A stretch of 64,000 nt of DNA from Mytilus californianus (taxonomy: Eukaryota; Mollusca; Bivalvia; Mytilida; Mytilidae): positions 86,115,143 through 86,179,142 of the forward strand of contig NW_026262679.1 of the NCBI RefSeq assembly GCF_021869535.1, written 5' to 3'. The position numbers were made by a program, and so were the translations under genes. The notes beneath the pieces were generated by a model. That model saw only the letters and a program-made list of their open reading frames with translations, searched no databases and was not told the DNA's origin. Shown here one piece after another: positions 1-12,080 of this stretch; within the stretch, counting starts at the first letter, position 1, and each line of letters opens with the position of its first letter.

Positions 1-38
1 TGATGATAGATTGCAAATACAAACTAACTGTAATCGAT

Positions 39-1079
39 AATGACCTGAAAATCCTAGATGAATGGTCAAAAAGATGGCTCATGTCATTGCTTACCCTTCC
101 GGAGCACCTGAGATCACCCCCAGTTTTTGGTGGGGTTCGTGTTGCTTAGTCTTTAGTTTTCTATGTTGTGTCATCTGTACTATTATTTGTCTGTTTGTCA
201 TTTTATTTTTGGCCATGGCGTTGTCAGTTTGTTTTCGATCTATGAGTTTGACTGTCCCTCTGGTATCTTTCGTCCCTCTTTTTCTATCCAGATAAAACAA
301 AAATTATGCTTTTCACGAATATCGAAGGACCAAATATGAATTTTACGTTTAATGGGCAAGATATTTCATTCACCGATTACCACAAACACCTTGGAGTTAC
401 ACTAAGTAACGATGCAAAATGGAATAAGCACATCGATAACATTGTACTTAGTGTATCAAAATATATAAATACATTTCGTAAGCTAAAATACTAGTACAGA
501 CTTAGCAGGTCAAACTTAGAAAAATTATACTTAGTATATATACGACCGATTTTTGAATTTGCCAGTGAAGTTTGGGATAACTGTGGAATTTGTAATACTT
601 ACAAACTAGAAAATTTGCAACTTGAAGCTGCAAGAATTGTAACTGGCTTACCAATTTTTACAAATAAAAATAATATTTATAAAGAAATTGGATGGGAATC
701 TCTTCAAGACCGTCGCCGAAGAAGAAAACTGCAAATGTTTTATAACGCGTATAACGGAAAAGACCCTAATTATCTTTGTGAATTGATTTCGCCATCAATA
801 CAAAGTACAACTACATATCCTTTAAGAAATGGTGATGATATTATGTTACCTTTTTGTAGACTTTCGATAAGTAGTGACTCGTTTATCCCATCAACTATTA
901 GGCAATGGAATAGATTGGACATATCCGTACGAAAAACAGAAACTTTATCAAAATTTAAAAATGTGTTGGATCTTGAGATTTTAACATCTGGTAGTATAAA
1001 TCTGACAAATGAGCAATATGAAGAAATATTTAGAAATGTTTTTGATTATATAAAAAAGACCAAAAGGTACCTTGTTTAA
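39..1079 (+). pseudogene. Non-LTR retrotransposon reverse transcriptase, C-terminal part, interrupted
   Basis: One frame can be followed from about base 39 to the stop at 1079. It carries motifs typical of the RT thumb and C-terminal region of jockey/CR1/L2-like LINEs: an EWSKRWLMS block before base 88, PDKTKIMLF from 288, HKHLGVTLS, IRPIFEFASEVWD around 540-575, LEAARIVTGL from 619, and a late IRQWNRL block near 897-917. Two lesions are visible: a repeat inserted at about 89-281, and one in-frame TAG at 492-494. The insertion adds a multiple of three, so the frame is the same on both sides. The RT catalytic domain and any endonuclease would lie upstream of the window. The almost open frame suggests a fairly young copy. 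Assignment to non-LTR RT is confident; I cannot settle the clade. Confidence 0.88.
89..281 (+). mobile_element. Family E dispersed repeat (SINE-like) inserted in the RT frame
   Basis: About 193 bp, starting GCTTACCCTTCCGG and ending near CGTCCCTCTTT, splits the codons between the WLMS and YPDKTK parts of the RT. At most a 2-bp TT duplication flanks it and there is no poly-A tail. Related copies lie at 23054-23222 (+), 28012-28201 (-), 44709-44806 (+, 5'-truncated), 59415-59567 (-), 63789-63993 (-) and a fragment at 20735-20800 (-). Shared landmarks are GAGATCACCCC near the left end, GGGGTTCGTGTTGCT, GTTGTCAGTTTGTTTTCGA and GGTATCTTTCGTCCCTC. No tRNA promoter boxes are seen, so 'SINE-like' is only a size and behaviour label. 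Confidence 0.85.
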
Positions 1080-1330
1080 TCATGTGCATAAGCTGAATGT
1101 GATCCACACACACACACACATGCATTTTGTTTTTCCTTCTTCCTATCTTTCCCCTTTTCTACACTGTTGATATGTTATTTAAATTACAGATGTTTGATTA
1201 TATATTGTGCAATAATAAATTTGATATTTGCATGCTATGAAATTCTATTGTCTAATATTGTATCTTAGGAGAAGACGATCTAAGTTGGACTAACTTGTGC
1301 CTAATCCTTTTTGAGAGTTTTTTTTGCAAA
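1080..1330 (+). other. 3' untranslated tail of the non-LTR element
   Basis: Non-coding sequence directly after the RT stop. It holds a short (CA)n run at about 1107-1120 and ends around the T-rich stretch near 1315-1325. The downstream boundary is a guess; no target duplication can be checked because the element's 5' end is outside the window. Confidence 0.4.
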
Positions 1331-3145
1331 TATTTAAACCAAACTAATACAAAATCAGAATTCACAGAATTACATCGGTAATGCCATGTGATAAACATAG
1401 GTGAATTCATAGAGAACAATTCTCCTTCTGGGATGAAATTACAACATCAGAATTTAACTAATTTGATTTTCAACAATTTCATTGAGGTGTGGTGATCGTG
1501 AAAGCGGCCTACCAATACAGCTAAACTAGAAAAGCCGTAAACAGGCCAAAACAGTCTCCAATTACTAGTATAGGCAATTGTCTGTATCATATATAAAGCT
1601 CTAAATTGCCCTCAGTTGTAATCAATAGTACCATCATAATCACCACTGCTTTATCATTTAAGGATCCATTTTCTATCGGTCATAGCAAGTTGAATCTAAT
1701 CGTAAATAATATTAAAAACTTGATTAGCAGTAGTAGTTTATAGGGTAATGCGTAGATAGCATGAGTCGCGAACCCTATCGACTCACCCGGTCTCGCTACT
1801 TGTGGAGTTCGAGAGATCCCTATGTTTTTGTTTGTTACCTTGACGTGTCTCTTCTTCATCGATTTAAGAGATTTGAACATAATGTAAAGGGGGTTTCCGG
1901 AAGATAAAATATCATATATAATCGAAACATTGCGATCGACAAGATCATACCTTGGTCGCCTATGTGAGAGGAAATGTTATGACAGATTAAAGATAATTTA
2001 GATATGTATGACTAGCGAACTATAGGGGCTCTGTAATATAGTAAATTGACGAAAAACACAATAAAAACAAATTGCAAAATGAACACTTGATATATGTAGT
2101 GTAAGATATTCTCACATGTTATCATAGCTTATTGTAGGTAACACGCGTTCAAGCTTAATAATATGGAAAAATTACTGGTACGTAACAGCATTTGCGTGCT
2201 CTCGTAGATTATAGGTTTTACATGGTACGAAAAGGACTATGAGGCGATAACAAAATAAATTAACTCCGGATAATGGTTGAGAATTTATCAACTTCGCACA
2301 CCGCACAGACATTCATAAAGCATTATTGGGAAACCAGTTTTTTTTCTGTACGTTTCCTTTGAGAATAATGTATATTAGATAAATAACAAATCTGCTGGTA
2401 TATTTTTCCAGCGTGTGATTTCGTCATTATATTTTTATTCCCATTTGTGCAGTGTATTTCAGTTTAGACAAAATTCTCTATGAAGTGTATTATTAATGAC
2501 ATAAAATGGAAATGTTTAAATAAATATATGCATATAAATATACTAGTACTATTCAAATGAATAAAAATATCCGCTGCCAATCAAATTAGTCATTTTTGTG
2601 ACTAATAGGAATTACCAGATTAGAAAAACAAATCAGTTATATCTAATTTGAGTTTTCCTGTCAGGTGTAAAGAAATTATCTACTCAATATAATCATCGGC
2701 AGCATAACTACAGTTTTATTATTGAAAGAAATAATTACCGCGGATGAACGTAATCAATTTCAAATATTCAGGAATTAAGCAAGATGCTAATCTAAACTTA
2801 ATCGTTAATGATTGATTTAAAATAAAATAAAGTAAAGAAGGAATTTCACAGTAAAATGATCTCTTCTGGAAAGAGGATGTCGATATTATTGCATTTTAGT
2901 TACAGAATTCGTTGTAATTAACAGTTTTTTCCTGCGAGGTACGAAGGATAATCCATACATCTCAATTCAGTATTGCTGTCGCTTGATTATTTCATCTATT
3001 TATTTATTTGCAGGTATGTCCGTCCATATGACTTCCGTCACGTAATTAAATGAATTGCGGCTGTTTCATTTGTCTTGATATTCAGCAGCAAAGGTAAATT
3101 AAGAGAGATATGATGTTGTTATGCACATGTACCATACTTATATTT
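1331..3145. other. AT-rich stretch, nothing identified
   Basis: No coding region, RNA gene or recognisable repeat was found. A minus-strand open frame at 1680-1880 (66 codons) lacks any familiar motif and is probably chance. Confidence 0.5.
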
Positions 3146-3149
3146 TCAT

Positions 3150-3310
3150 ACACCAGAATCGTGTTCCGACTACACAAGACTAATCAGTATAGCGCTCGAA
3201 TCAAAACAGTTGACAGGGAAAATCAAATACGAAGTTGAAGAGCATTAAAAACCGTAAAGGTGTGCCAAATACTGCAAAGTAAGACTGGGGATAGGAAAGT
3301 TAAAGTGTTT
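3150..3310 (-). repeat. Family C dispersed repeat, diverged copy
   Basis: Contains diverged forms of the family C landmarks in reverse orientation: CACCAGAATCGTGTTCCGAC, then AGTATAGCGCTCGAATC, then GAAGTTGAAGAGCATT. The better copy is at 12729-13140 on the plus strand. Confidence 0.65.
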
Positions 3311-3439
3311 TGAATAATTCAACCTTTTATAAACAATAGATTTACATAAAGAACATATTAATGATATGATGATACAGGGCCGGTTATACCCTATGATACG
3401 AAAGGTCCTACAGCAGTGATATCAAACCAGAGGTTTTAA

Positions 3440-3625
3440 ATACTCATCAAAGATACCTGTCTTATAATTATGTACACCAGACGCGCGTTTCGTCTACATA
3501 TTTCTACTCGGTGGCATTCGAATCTGATCAAAACAGGTGGGTGCCAAATCATTTACAAAGTAGATACCATTAAATACCGAAAATTTCGAAATGTTTTGGA
3601 AAATACTGAGAAGGAAATATATGCC
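3440..3625 (-). repeat. Family C dispersed repeat
   Basis: Reads ACTCATCAAAGATACCTG, then CACCAGACGCGCGTTTCGTC, then GTGGCATTCGAATCTGATC. These are family C landmarks in reverse orientation. The minus-strand open frame at 3494-3802 lies largely in this repeat and is not treated as a gene. Confidence 0.75.
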
Positions 3626-3629
3626 TGCT

Positions 3630-4725
3630 GGTAGAAGAGACTTTTTCTGTGACGAAAACGCTACGATGGATGTTCTGTGAGGTATCGGACATCTTTGACA
3701 AGACGAAAGTTTTCTCATAACGGTAGTTGAATGTCTACAACCTACACATTGAATTGACACCGGTTCTAAATTCTGATGATAGATATTTGGTCGTCCAGTC
3801 ACCAGTTTAAAAAATTAAAACAAAACTAAATAAACTGTCAAGCGATGAACAATCGATTGTAGACTTCGTGCTTCTTGTCGTCTTGAGGTATACATGATCT
3901 TTCATACTTGGATCATAAAAGCACACATGTAAAGTTTCAAAAATCATTCAGTCATTCGTATGTTTAAATATTGTGTATATATAATTAGTGCAGACAGAAT
4001 ACTATTTAGTCATAACATGACATACTAAACACACACCATTTATACATACAAAAAGGGCATACTAGTAAGCAATATAGGTATTGCACTAAACTATACGATT
4101 CGCACATTTGTAAATTACAATGTTATTGAGTTTGTCAACGGAATCTTTTAAGTAACTCCCTTAGATTGAGTTCTTGAGAAGAATGGCATTTGAAGATGAT
4201 TAACATTGATTTATATTTCATTACTTGTGAGATTTGCACAGCACATTATGATATAATATTTAACGGTATTTGCATTGGATCTGCAACAATGCAACATAAT
4301 GTGGATGACACAAAGGAAAAAACATTCCAGGGACCGACCTAGTAGTATTAAGATTCTTATCCTAATAACGCTGACATATATACCATCAACATTGCCAACA
4401 TGAATGTCATAACCTGTACATTACATGACAATAAGTCTGAAATCTCTGCACTGGAGACGACCGTATGCATTTAATTCCAACCTCTTGCATTTACAAATGT
4501 AACCACACATTAAAGGTGGAGATGAATATTTTACATTGCTATATTTCGCTAGTGCATCGGTATGGTTCAAAGATTAGAATGTTAAAATATAAAGTTGTGT
4601 AATATATAGATATATATGTAACCAAGTGAAGTAATTCTGGTGGGCATGTAAGTTCTGGGTGAACATGGTTTATTCATTAGTTTTTGATTGCTTTGAACTA
4701 GATTTCATTAACGGTGTGTACTCTT
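3630..4725. other. AT-rich stretch, nothing identified
   Basis: No supported feature seen on either strand beyond short homopolymer runs and TA-rich words. Confidence 0.45.
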
Positions 4726-4729
4726 AGAT

Positions 4730-5150
4730 CGGTACTTTTTGTCTTTTATCTTAATGTTAGTTTTTTGTTGGATTTTTTAAACCTTCGTTCTAGTCTGGTG
4801 AGTCGGGCCATTTCGAACTGATGTTTACAGTTTGTTCTTATGTTGCCTTGTTACCCTCATTTTCTCAATTAGGGAAGGATTGGGCGCTCATAAATATGTT
4901 TAATCCCACCACAGTCTATATGTGCTTGTCCAAAGTCAGGAGCTTGTAAATCAGTGGTAGTCGTTGGTTGTCTGGCATATTTGTTTTTCGTTTATTGTTT
5001 TGTCATGAATCAGGTCGTTGGTTTTTTCGTTTGCATTGTTTCGCATTCATTATTGTCGGGCCTTTTATATAAAGCTTCTATACGGTATTGGTATGGGTTT
5101 TGTTCATTGTTGAAGGCCGTAAGGTAACTTAAAAATAGTTGATTATAAAC
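4730..5150 (-). repeat. Family F dispersed repeat
   Basis: The right part reads TTCATTGTTGAAGGCCGTAA, the reverse complement of the family F core. The left part has the phrases TTAATCCCACCACAG and CAAAGTCAGGAGC, which I associate with the same common mussel repeat. Other family F copies in the window are at 11940-12080, 29293-29580, 42677-42850 and 57930-58180. Confidence 0.65.
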
Positions 5151-5199
5151 TGTTAACACAGAGAGATATGTCTCGCCTATTTGTTATTTTGATAATGCA

Positions 5200-5910
5200 A
5201 ATGTTGAAATTAATATAGCAATACTTTAACATGTAAGTTATGCAAATATTCAAAGTCAATGAACCATGACTGAAGGTACAGGGCTAAACAATCTCCATGA
5301 AAATGGGATGTGCCAATGCTAATACAACTGCAAACCAAATAGCATTGACTTTTCATAAGTCCTTCCCTTTAAACAAACCTAAACACAAACATTAACTTGC
5401 AAACTATGTAAAAGTTTCAAAGTCAATGAACCATAATTAGGGGGTGAGGTTATATAATCTCCATGGAAATGAAACTTGAAAATGCCAATACATTTGCATA
5501 CTGAACATTGACTTAACATTAGTGGTTCATCTTAAACTGACCTAATCACAAACTAATACATGTAATTTAAGCAAAAGTTTCAAAATCAATAGACCATGAC
5601 TGAGGGGGTAACGACCAAATATTCTCCATTGAAATAAGATGTGCTAATGCTTATACAACTGCATACCAATTATCATTGACCTACCACTAACAGTTCCCCT
5701 TAAACTGACCTAACCACAAACTAATACATGAAAACTAAGCAAAAGTTTCAAAGTCAATAGACCATGAATGAGGGGGCGGGGCCAAATAATCTCCATGGAA
5801 ATGAGATATACCAATGCTTATACAACTGCATACCAATAATCATTGACCTACTACTAGTGGTTCCCCATAAACTGACCTAATCACAAATCATGTTGACTGC
5901 AAATTTTATA
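5200..5910. repeat. Tandem array, four ~167-bp monomers
   Basis: The anchor CAAAGTCAAT (or close variants) occurs at 5251, 5418, 5581 and 5749, giving periods of 167, 163 and 168 bp. Each monomer also has CCATGACTGAGGGGG-like and AATCTCCATGGAAATGA-like blocks and ends near AAACTGACCTAATCACAAA. The last two monomers are the most alike. The array is non-coding, with no shared open frame. Confidence 0.9.
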
Positions 5911-6061
5911 TCCCTTAACGAATAGTGTATTCTTAAACTAGTTAAATACAGCATATCCCCTACTTTTGCCCTGAATATGATCTAAACAAAGACTTTGATT
6001 CGTTGATATATTTGAAATTGGCCAATTGACCTAGAGAACAGTTTTAGAGGAAATCAATCGG

Positions 6062-6235
6062 AAAGAAAGAAGTAAAATCACAAAAATACTGAACTTCGAG
6101 GAAAATTCAAAAAGGAAAGTCCCTAAATAAATGGCAAAATCAAAAGCTCAAACACATCAAACGAATGGATAACAACTGTCATATTCCTGACTTGGTACGG
6201 ACATTTTCTTATGTAGAAAATAGTGGATTGAACCC
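6062..6235 (+). repeat. Family D dispersed repeat
   Basis: Carries CTCAAACACATCAAACGAAT, AACAACTGTCATATTCCTGA, CTTGGTACGGACATTTTC and GTGGATTGAACCC. Matching copies are at 8795-8940 (-), 10405-10545 (+), 13143-13350 (+), 20555-20690 (-) and 36722-36862 (+). Confidence 0.8.
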
Positions 6236-8790
6236 ATAAAGGATGGAAGATTTTAAGAACTAGCGTAGAATCGCACGTTTGACGTCACACAGGTAGATAT
6301 AAAATAATTTTGTCGTTCAAAGTATGACGGGGTACAGAGTCACGTCAGATGGATATCACAATAAAACAGACTTAACAGTAAAACGTTTTAACAGGTAAAT
6401 ATTGTATTAATAAAATATAACTTTAACAAAACCATTGTAAGTTGCAAATCTGAGGCATCAAATATGTAATATTTCGTATGAACTAATTTTATGAAATATG
6501 GAAATATTTCCAATACTTAAGTCATTTTCCATTTATTCCTCTGGAGATTAAAAAAAAAACTTTTTTTATGCAAAATGCATAGGTAAATTCAAAATTTCAT
6601 GGAAGTAACTTCCGATAAAAATGTCTGTGTAAATGGGATTGGATACCAAGATGACCTTGCAATAAAGTCTTATTAAATGACTTATGATGTCGCCGCATAG
6701 AGACGTCTAATCCCGTTCATTTTATAGATGGTTGTTACTAACGCCATACATCCTCAATAATTGGATTACAAGTCCACGGTCATGTCTACTATATACCTAA
6801 ATGGATGTTATGATTAGATAAAAATCGATTTTTTCCAACTTTAATCCTTACTTGCTACTAAGTACCTTCCCTGAAGATGACCAAAGACTAATTAAATCTA
6901 ATAACTACTTACAATATAGTACTTCTCGCGTAATTCATTGTGAAATTGAATTTATAAACTTTTCAGTTGATTCAATTTGATGGATGAAAATGTCATCAGG
7001 TACTTCAAATAATAAGTAACCATCTCCTGTTGGCCATAGTAATGTTGACGGATTTTGTCCAAGAAAAATATTTCGGAAATAATATTAACAAATCCGGATT
7101 TGAAACTAACTTTAAAAATCAAAGATGAATTCAATGATAAAAAGTCAGCATGTTTCGAAAACATTCTCTCTAAAGGTTATTGGTGAATATACAAATCAAA
7201 TACCTGTATTCAAGTTCCACAGAAATCAGACATATTTATTCATGGACATGTATTTTAGGTTCCATTGTCCTAAAAAAAATGATGGAAATAAGTTTACAAC
7301 AAGTCCTATGATGTGTTTTACGGAACATTCAATAACCAAACATATCGAAAATACCTATAACTTAAAACTTAAACATGGAAGATTCAGATTTATAAGAGGA
7401 ATTATATGATCATCATTGCTTTATATAAAGAGAAAGGAAACATAATATACCAAATATATTAACTAAAGACTAAGAAAAATAAAACTACTATAGAGAATGA
7501 AATTTAGTATGAAGCGACTCTTTTTATATGAGCATGATCCGACATGACTCAATATAATCGTGATACGTATTTTTTAATGTTCTTACTTACAGTATATTTG
7601 AATAGCGTTCTCTCTGTTAACCAATTCAGTAGTGCTCCTTAAAAGTTATTTCGTCAATTCCATACAGCTAAGTCATTTAATGCATTTCAGTATATATTGT
7701 TGGACATGTGTATATGAAATGAAAATAACGCTTTACAACCTATACAAACCGGTGCTAGCGTCCGTCTTAAACTTGCAGTGAGTTGAGAGTTTGTTTTGCT
7801 CCGTATTGAAGGCCTCACTGTGAATTTGAGATGAAGAACAGCAATTAAAGCGGCGTTCCTTTGCTTTTTGTGTTTTTTTGCAGTACATGTATTGATTTTG
7901 TTTCATGGATGGATACCCCTTATTCTTTTTTTTTATAAGTTGCATGCGAAAGATTATTCTTGATTAACATTAATTATGAACGATCAAATCCCAAAATTTG
8001 AAAGCCAATGATGTATGAATATTTGAATACTTGATCAGCTGTGTACAAATGTATATGAACAACCAAGGTCATATAACAGTGCAGAAAAATTGGTACCGTT
8101 AAGTTATTACCACTCTTAAAAGGAACATATTTTAATTATCTGTTAGCAAAATGCCTGAACAGTACTACATTTATTGCATTGGAAATATATGAAATGACTA
8201 TGTATGCCAAAAATACTGTTTGATTATGTCTTAAGTTTAGTTTAGGTCCAAATAATTGCTTCAGTTTTAAGTTGTAAAGAATTTTTACAAGTGCTACAAT
8301 TTCAAAATGTCCTTCTTCCGATAACTGTTATCCCAGATAGAAGGCAAATATTATTAAGTAAATTACACATTACTATACGGATATGTATGTTATACGTCGA
8401 AAATCTGCAATGTTTGCCATTTATAAATGTATAGCAGAGTAGGACAAGTGGTTACAGTTGACGCTGCAGGATATGTTGCCATGATGTTGCAGAAGTCAAA
8501 TACCGCTAAGAACATAACAGATAAGGGCTACCACAAATTTGCAATCTAACATATTTGGGCTAAGTTTTAGTCGAAGTATTATATGCAAATGGTGTAGATT
8601 AGACAGTAAAACATTAGGTTATCCGTTGGAAACAACTGTCATGAAAAAGTCACATACTTAGATGTATTTAATAATACAAGAATATTGATGTAAATGCATC
8701 CAAGTTATTATTATCCTTTTTGACAGATAAACGCAACTAATCTGCAAACAATACTGTCCATATGCTAAAATATATGAAGTACTGTGTTAC
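6236..8790. other. Mostly unique AT-rich stretch
   Basis: A 94-codon plus-strand open frame at 7125-7409 starts with ATG and has no motif that I recognise. It has no clear coding signature and overlaps a minus-strand open frame. I leave it as an unassigned open frame with low probability of being an exon. Nothing else is supported here. Confidence 0.4.
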
Positions 8791-8794
8791 ATTC

Positions 8795-8940
8795 GTAAAA
8801 TGCCTGTACCAAGTCAGGAATATGGCAGTTGTTTTTCACTTGTTCCGTTGATTGATAGCGTTTGATTTTTGTCAGTTTTTATGGACTTCCTCTTTTTGAA
8901 TGTGCCTTGGAAGTAGGTATTTTTTGTAAACGTTTTTACT
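8795..8940 (-). repeat. Family D dispersed repeat
   Basis: Reverse-complement copy: GTACCAAGTCAGGAATATGG, GTTGTTTTTCACTTGTTC and GATAGCGTTTGATTTTTG match family D landmarks. Confidence 0.8.
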
Positions 8941-9615
8941 AGATTAACTACGAGGAAATGCATATCTCGACTACGCAAGCTATATTTGTTTTAGCCTATT
9001 TGGCCGAGTGGTCTTTAGAACTGAAAACAGTGCGTATGTATAGGGAAAACAAAATTTTTGCCTCCTGAAAATTTGCAGATCTATCATTGCAGAGCTAGAT
9101 ATCAGATGAAGCATATATATATATATATATATTATAGATATTCAATTTGTGTATGTTCTTTTTCAAATTATTTACTTGTCAGCTTATCAACGGATACCTA
9201 TTTGACCATAAACAAATGGAAAATAAAGTTCATTTTGTCTGTGGGAACAAACAATATTCTTTTAATCCAAAACGAGATAATCAATGACAATACTTATTTG
9301 TCACTTTCGAAAAATATCTTCAGTGGAATATCTGACGGATGTTTCCTCATCCTGTGTATAGAAGCATTAGAAATATTTAACCTTAAACTCGCATCGATTA
9401 GGACACGACATTGATCCGTTAAGATAGAGTAGAGAAAAGGCAACTATTGTATTGATATAAAAGAAAAACTACAAACAAAAGTATAACAAAAATAAAATCG
9501 AAGAAAACACATTTGTATAAATTAAATTGAGCTTAAAGTGTAGAATTGAATTATGTAATAAACGTTTTATGAACATTCATTTTTAATATTGTTTTATAAG
9601 GTTAAGGAGGTTTGA
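8941..9615. other. Unassigned stretch with a (TA)n tract
   Basis: Holds a (TA)n run at about 9114-9131. An open frame at 9058-9414 begins at TTG rather than ATG, crosses the TA run and shows no domain, so it is not called as a gene. Confidence 0.4.
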
Positions 9616-9620
9616 CAATA

Positions 9621-9779
9621 TTTAGTCTCGAACGTACCAGATCTAGATGAAAGTTATATGAGGTAGTTGGAACCTTAATTTTCACTTAACATTAATACAA
9701 CAATAAAAAAGAAATATAAACCAATTAATATAGACGCTTGTTTCTGGAATAACCTGTATGCGGTACGTTCGCGACTAAA
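9621..9779. mobile_element. MITE candidate with 18-bp terminal inverted repeats
   Basis: The left end TTTAGTCTCGAACGTACC at 9621-9638 is the reverse complement of 9762-9779 with one mismatch. The enclosed 159 bp has no open frame. I do not see a convincing target-site duplication, so the superfamily is unassigned. Confidence 0.6.
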
Positions 9780-9990
9780 CATTGACTAGCTATTAAAAAG
9801 TGTTAGGGGTCATCGCTTCATTTTCACCTCCCGAAAATTTGACTGATGTGGCATGTATGGGTGTGTGTGATATCCTGGTTGTTTGAGCGGATTGTATCGC
9901 CAAAGTTGAAGTTCTGAGCCGACTACGTTTCGGTGATGCCAGATGGATTTTATTCATGCGTTCCGTTTGCCAAGGTAGCTTTGGTTTATT

Positions 9991-10107
9991 TTGTATCATT
10001 AAAAATAAATATACAATATATTTTGAATTTTAGCCCATGTCTGCTTGATTAAAGCATACATGGGCTAAAATTCTAAATATATTGTATATTATTTTTCAAT
10101 GATACAA
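9991..10107. repeat. Foldback: 50-bp inverted repeat, 17-nt loop
   Basis: Bases 9991-10040 pair with 10058-10107 with only a few mismatches, around the loop 10041-10057. The inner part, TAGCCCATGT against ACATGGGCTA, is exact. It could be a foldback transposon relic or a transcribed hairpin; the sequence does not decide. Confidence 0.8.
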
Positions 10108-10404
10108 TGATTTTAATAACTCTAAAATAGTGACTGTACTCATTAATGCCCTGACCAATTGCAATCAATAGCGATTTAGGAAATCTCAAGGTACATTTAT
10201 ACATATTTATCTTAAACTTTCGAACGAACAAAATATTTGAATTTTCAAATAATTCAGATTTAATCACAAGGTCAAACAGATATCACTACATAAATGATAT
10301 TTCTCAAAATTTGTTTCTTTTTTTTCTTTTCTTTTTTTCGTTTATAGTTCGTATGATATCTAACGAATTGTTAGCTTTACACCCATGCTCAGGTTGTTAT
10401 ATAA

Positions 10405-10870
10405 AAAAGTATAACAAAAATACCAAACTCCAATGTAAATTTAAAAATGAAGAAGTCCATAAAAACTAACAAAATCAAACGCTATCAATAATTAGAACAA
10501 GTGAAAAACAACTGTCATATTCCTGACATGGTACAGTCATTTGTTTGATATATGTATGTTTATATTGAATTATGGAGAAGACTTCATAAGTATGTGTCAC
10601 TTGTGTCACTTGTGTTTCGTCCATTTTGTTTAAATTTAGCAATGAAAATATATTTAAATTAGTTTTATTTTATTTAAATCTGGGTGCATATATACTTGGC
10701 AATTTAAAGAACAACCCTTTAAACGATCAAAACAGAAACAATTGGCGAATGAAAAGGTCGGCATAGACCTAAGTACCAGTCACTTTCAACTGAGAATTGT
10801 TGGTTGAACCCAGCTCACAAAACCTTTCACTGGTATGACAGTAGTTTCAGATCCAATATATTTTTTGTAT
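10405..10870 (+). repeat. Family D dispersed repeat, two separated pieces
   Basis: The left piece (10405-10545) has AAAATCAAACGCTATCAAT and AACAACTGTCATATTCCTGA. The right piece (about 10783-10870) has GGTTGAACCCAGCTCACAAA and CACTGGTATGACAGTAG, which follow the same core in longer copies of the family as I know it. About 240 bp of unrelated AT-rich DNA lies between them. Confidence 0.6.
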
Positions 10871-10879
10871 TGAGTTTCC

Positions 10880-11935
10880 TCAGTGGCACGATGCTGTGAA
10901 AGATTTTTTAAACATTTCAGAGAGAACAAACCAGCAAAAAATATATTTTTGGGGATTATCGTATTATCTATAGTGATGACACTTATGTACACTTAGACTC
11001 AATCTGTACTAAAAAAGTAACAAGCTCACGAACACATAAACAAACAGGTAATCGGATGTGCTGTAAATGTCTTCATTTGGACGAACTGAGTGTCCTGTTA
11101 CCGATTTAGACTTTCATAAATACGTAAAAATATATCGATCTTGTAATTAAATGGTCATTTTAATCTGAATCGATCTGACAACTATATACAAGAGATTTTT
11201 CTTCGTATTCAATTTTTGCAGTGTGATACCCGACTCTGGCATTGCTAAAGCGTATACTGTTTAGATACTTAATGTGAGGCTAATTAAAATCTTATTTTCA
11301 GTATATTTCAGAGTGCTAGGTATCTTAAATAATTCATTGGTTCTAACATAACCTTTCATAAGTGTATTCGCTTGATTCTTTTTTAAGATACATTAATTGG
11401 TTAACAATATTATAAAATGAGCAATTTTAATGTCGTCAAATAATCAAATTGATGAATGAAAAAGTTAAAAATACCCCCAGACCTAATTATATTCGTAGAC
11501 TACTAGTATAAAGACAAGGTGACGATAGTTGTGATCTAAATACGTGGACGAAGTGCTGTATTGAACAGTATTAAAATAAAGATTCAAAGAACTATAACTC
11601 TAGTTGGTTGTAAGCTAAATAAATAGACTATGATTACACTAAATTATGTTATCAATTATAAGTCCCATTTCTTTCTATTTGAATAATAAAAGAATATAAT
11701 ACCGTTATATCTATAATATGAATCTAGATGAATATTAATAAGAAAATTTATTTCTATATTTTGTAATAAGCTATGCGTGAAATACAATTTTAGGATTGTA
11801 ATGTGATTTGGTCTTCGTTGATGAGAAACATTGTTACACAGATTATCATATTTCTTTCGACAAGTTGATCCTTTAAGATAGATTTAAACAATAAGAAGAT
11901 GTGGTAGGATTTCAAATGAAATATCTTTCCACAAG
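10880..11935. other. AT-rich stretch, nothing identified
   Basis: No supported feature. Confidence 0.45.
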
Positions 11936-11939
11936 AGAC

Positions 11940-12080
11940 CAACAGACGTGGAAATACGCAACTATATGTCATCGTACGGCCTTCTACAATGAGCAAAACC
12001 CATAGCCAATAGTAAACTACAAAAAAGCCCCGACATGACAAAATATACAGCAATTTAAACGAGAAAACCAACGGCAAAGT
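11940..12080 (+). repeat. Family F dispersed repeat
   Basis: Contains CATCGTACGGCCTTCTACAA, TGAGCAAAACCCATAG and TTTAAACGAGAAAACCAACG, matching the copy at 29293-29580. The overlapping minus-strand open frame (11790-12140) is not a gene. Confidence 0.75.

Noticed and set aside
3494-3802. 102-codon minus-strand frame with several cysteines
   Set aside because: Much of it lies in a reverse family C repeat; the cysteines do not form a known zinc-binding pattern.
8994-9050. A-box-like GGCCGAGTGGTCT suggesting a tRNA or SINE
   Set aside because: No B-box (GGTTCGANNCC) follows at a suitable distance.
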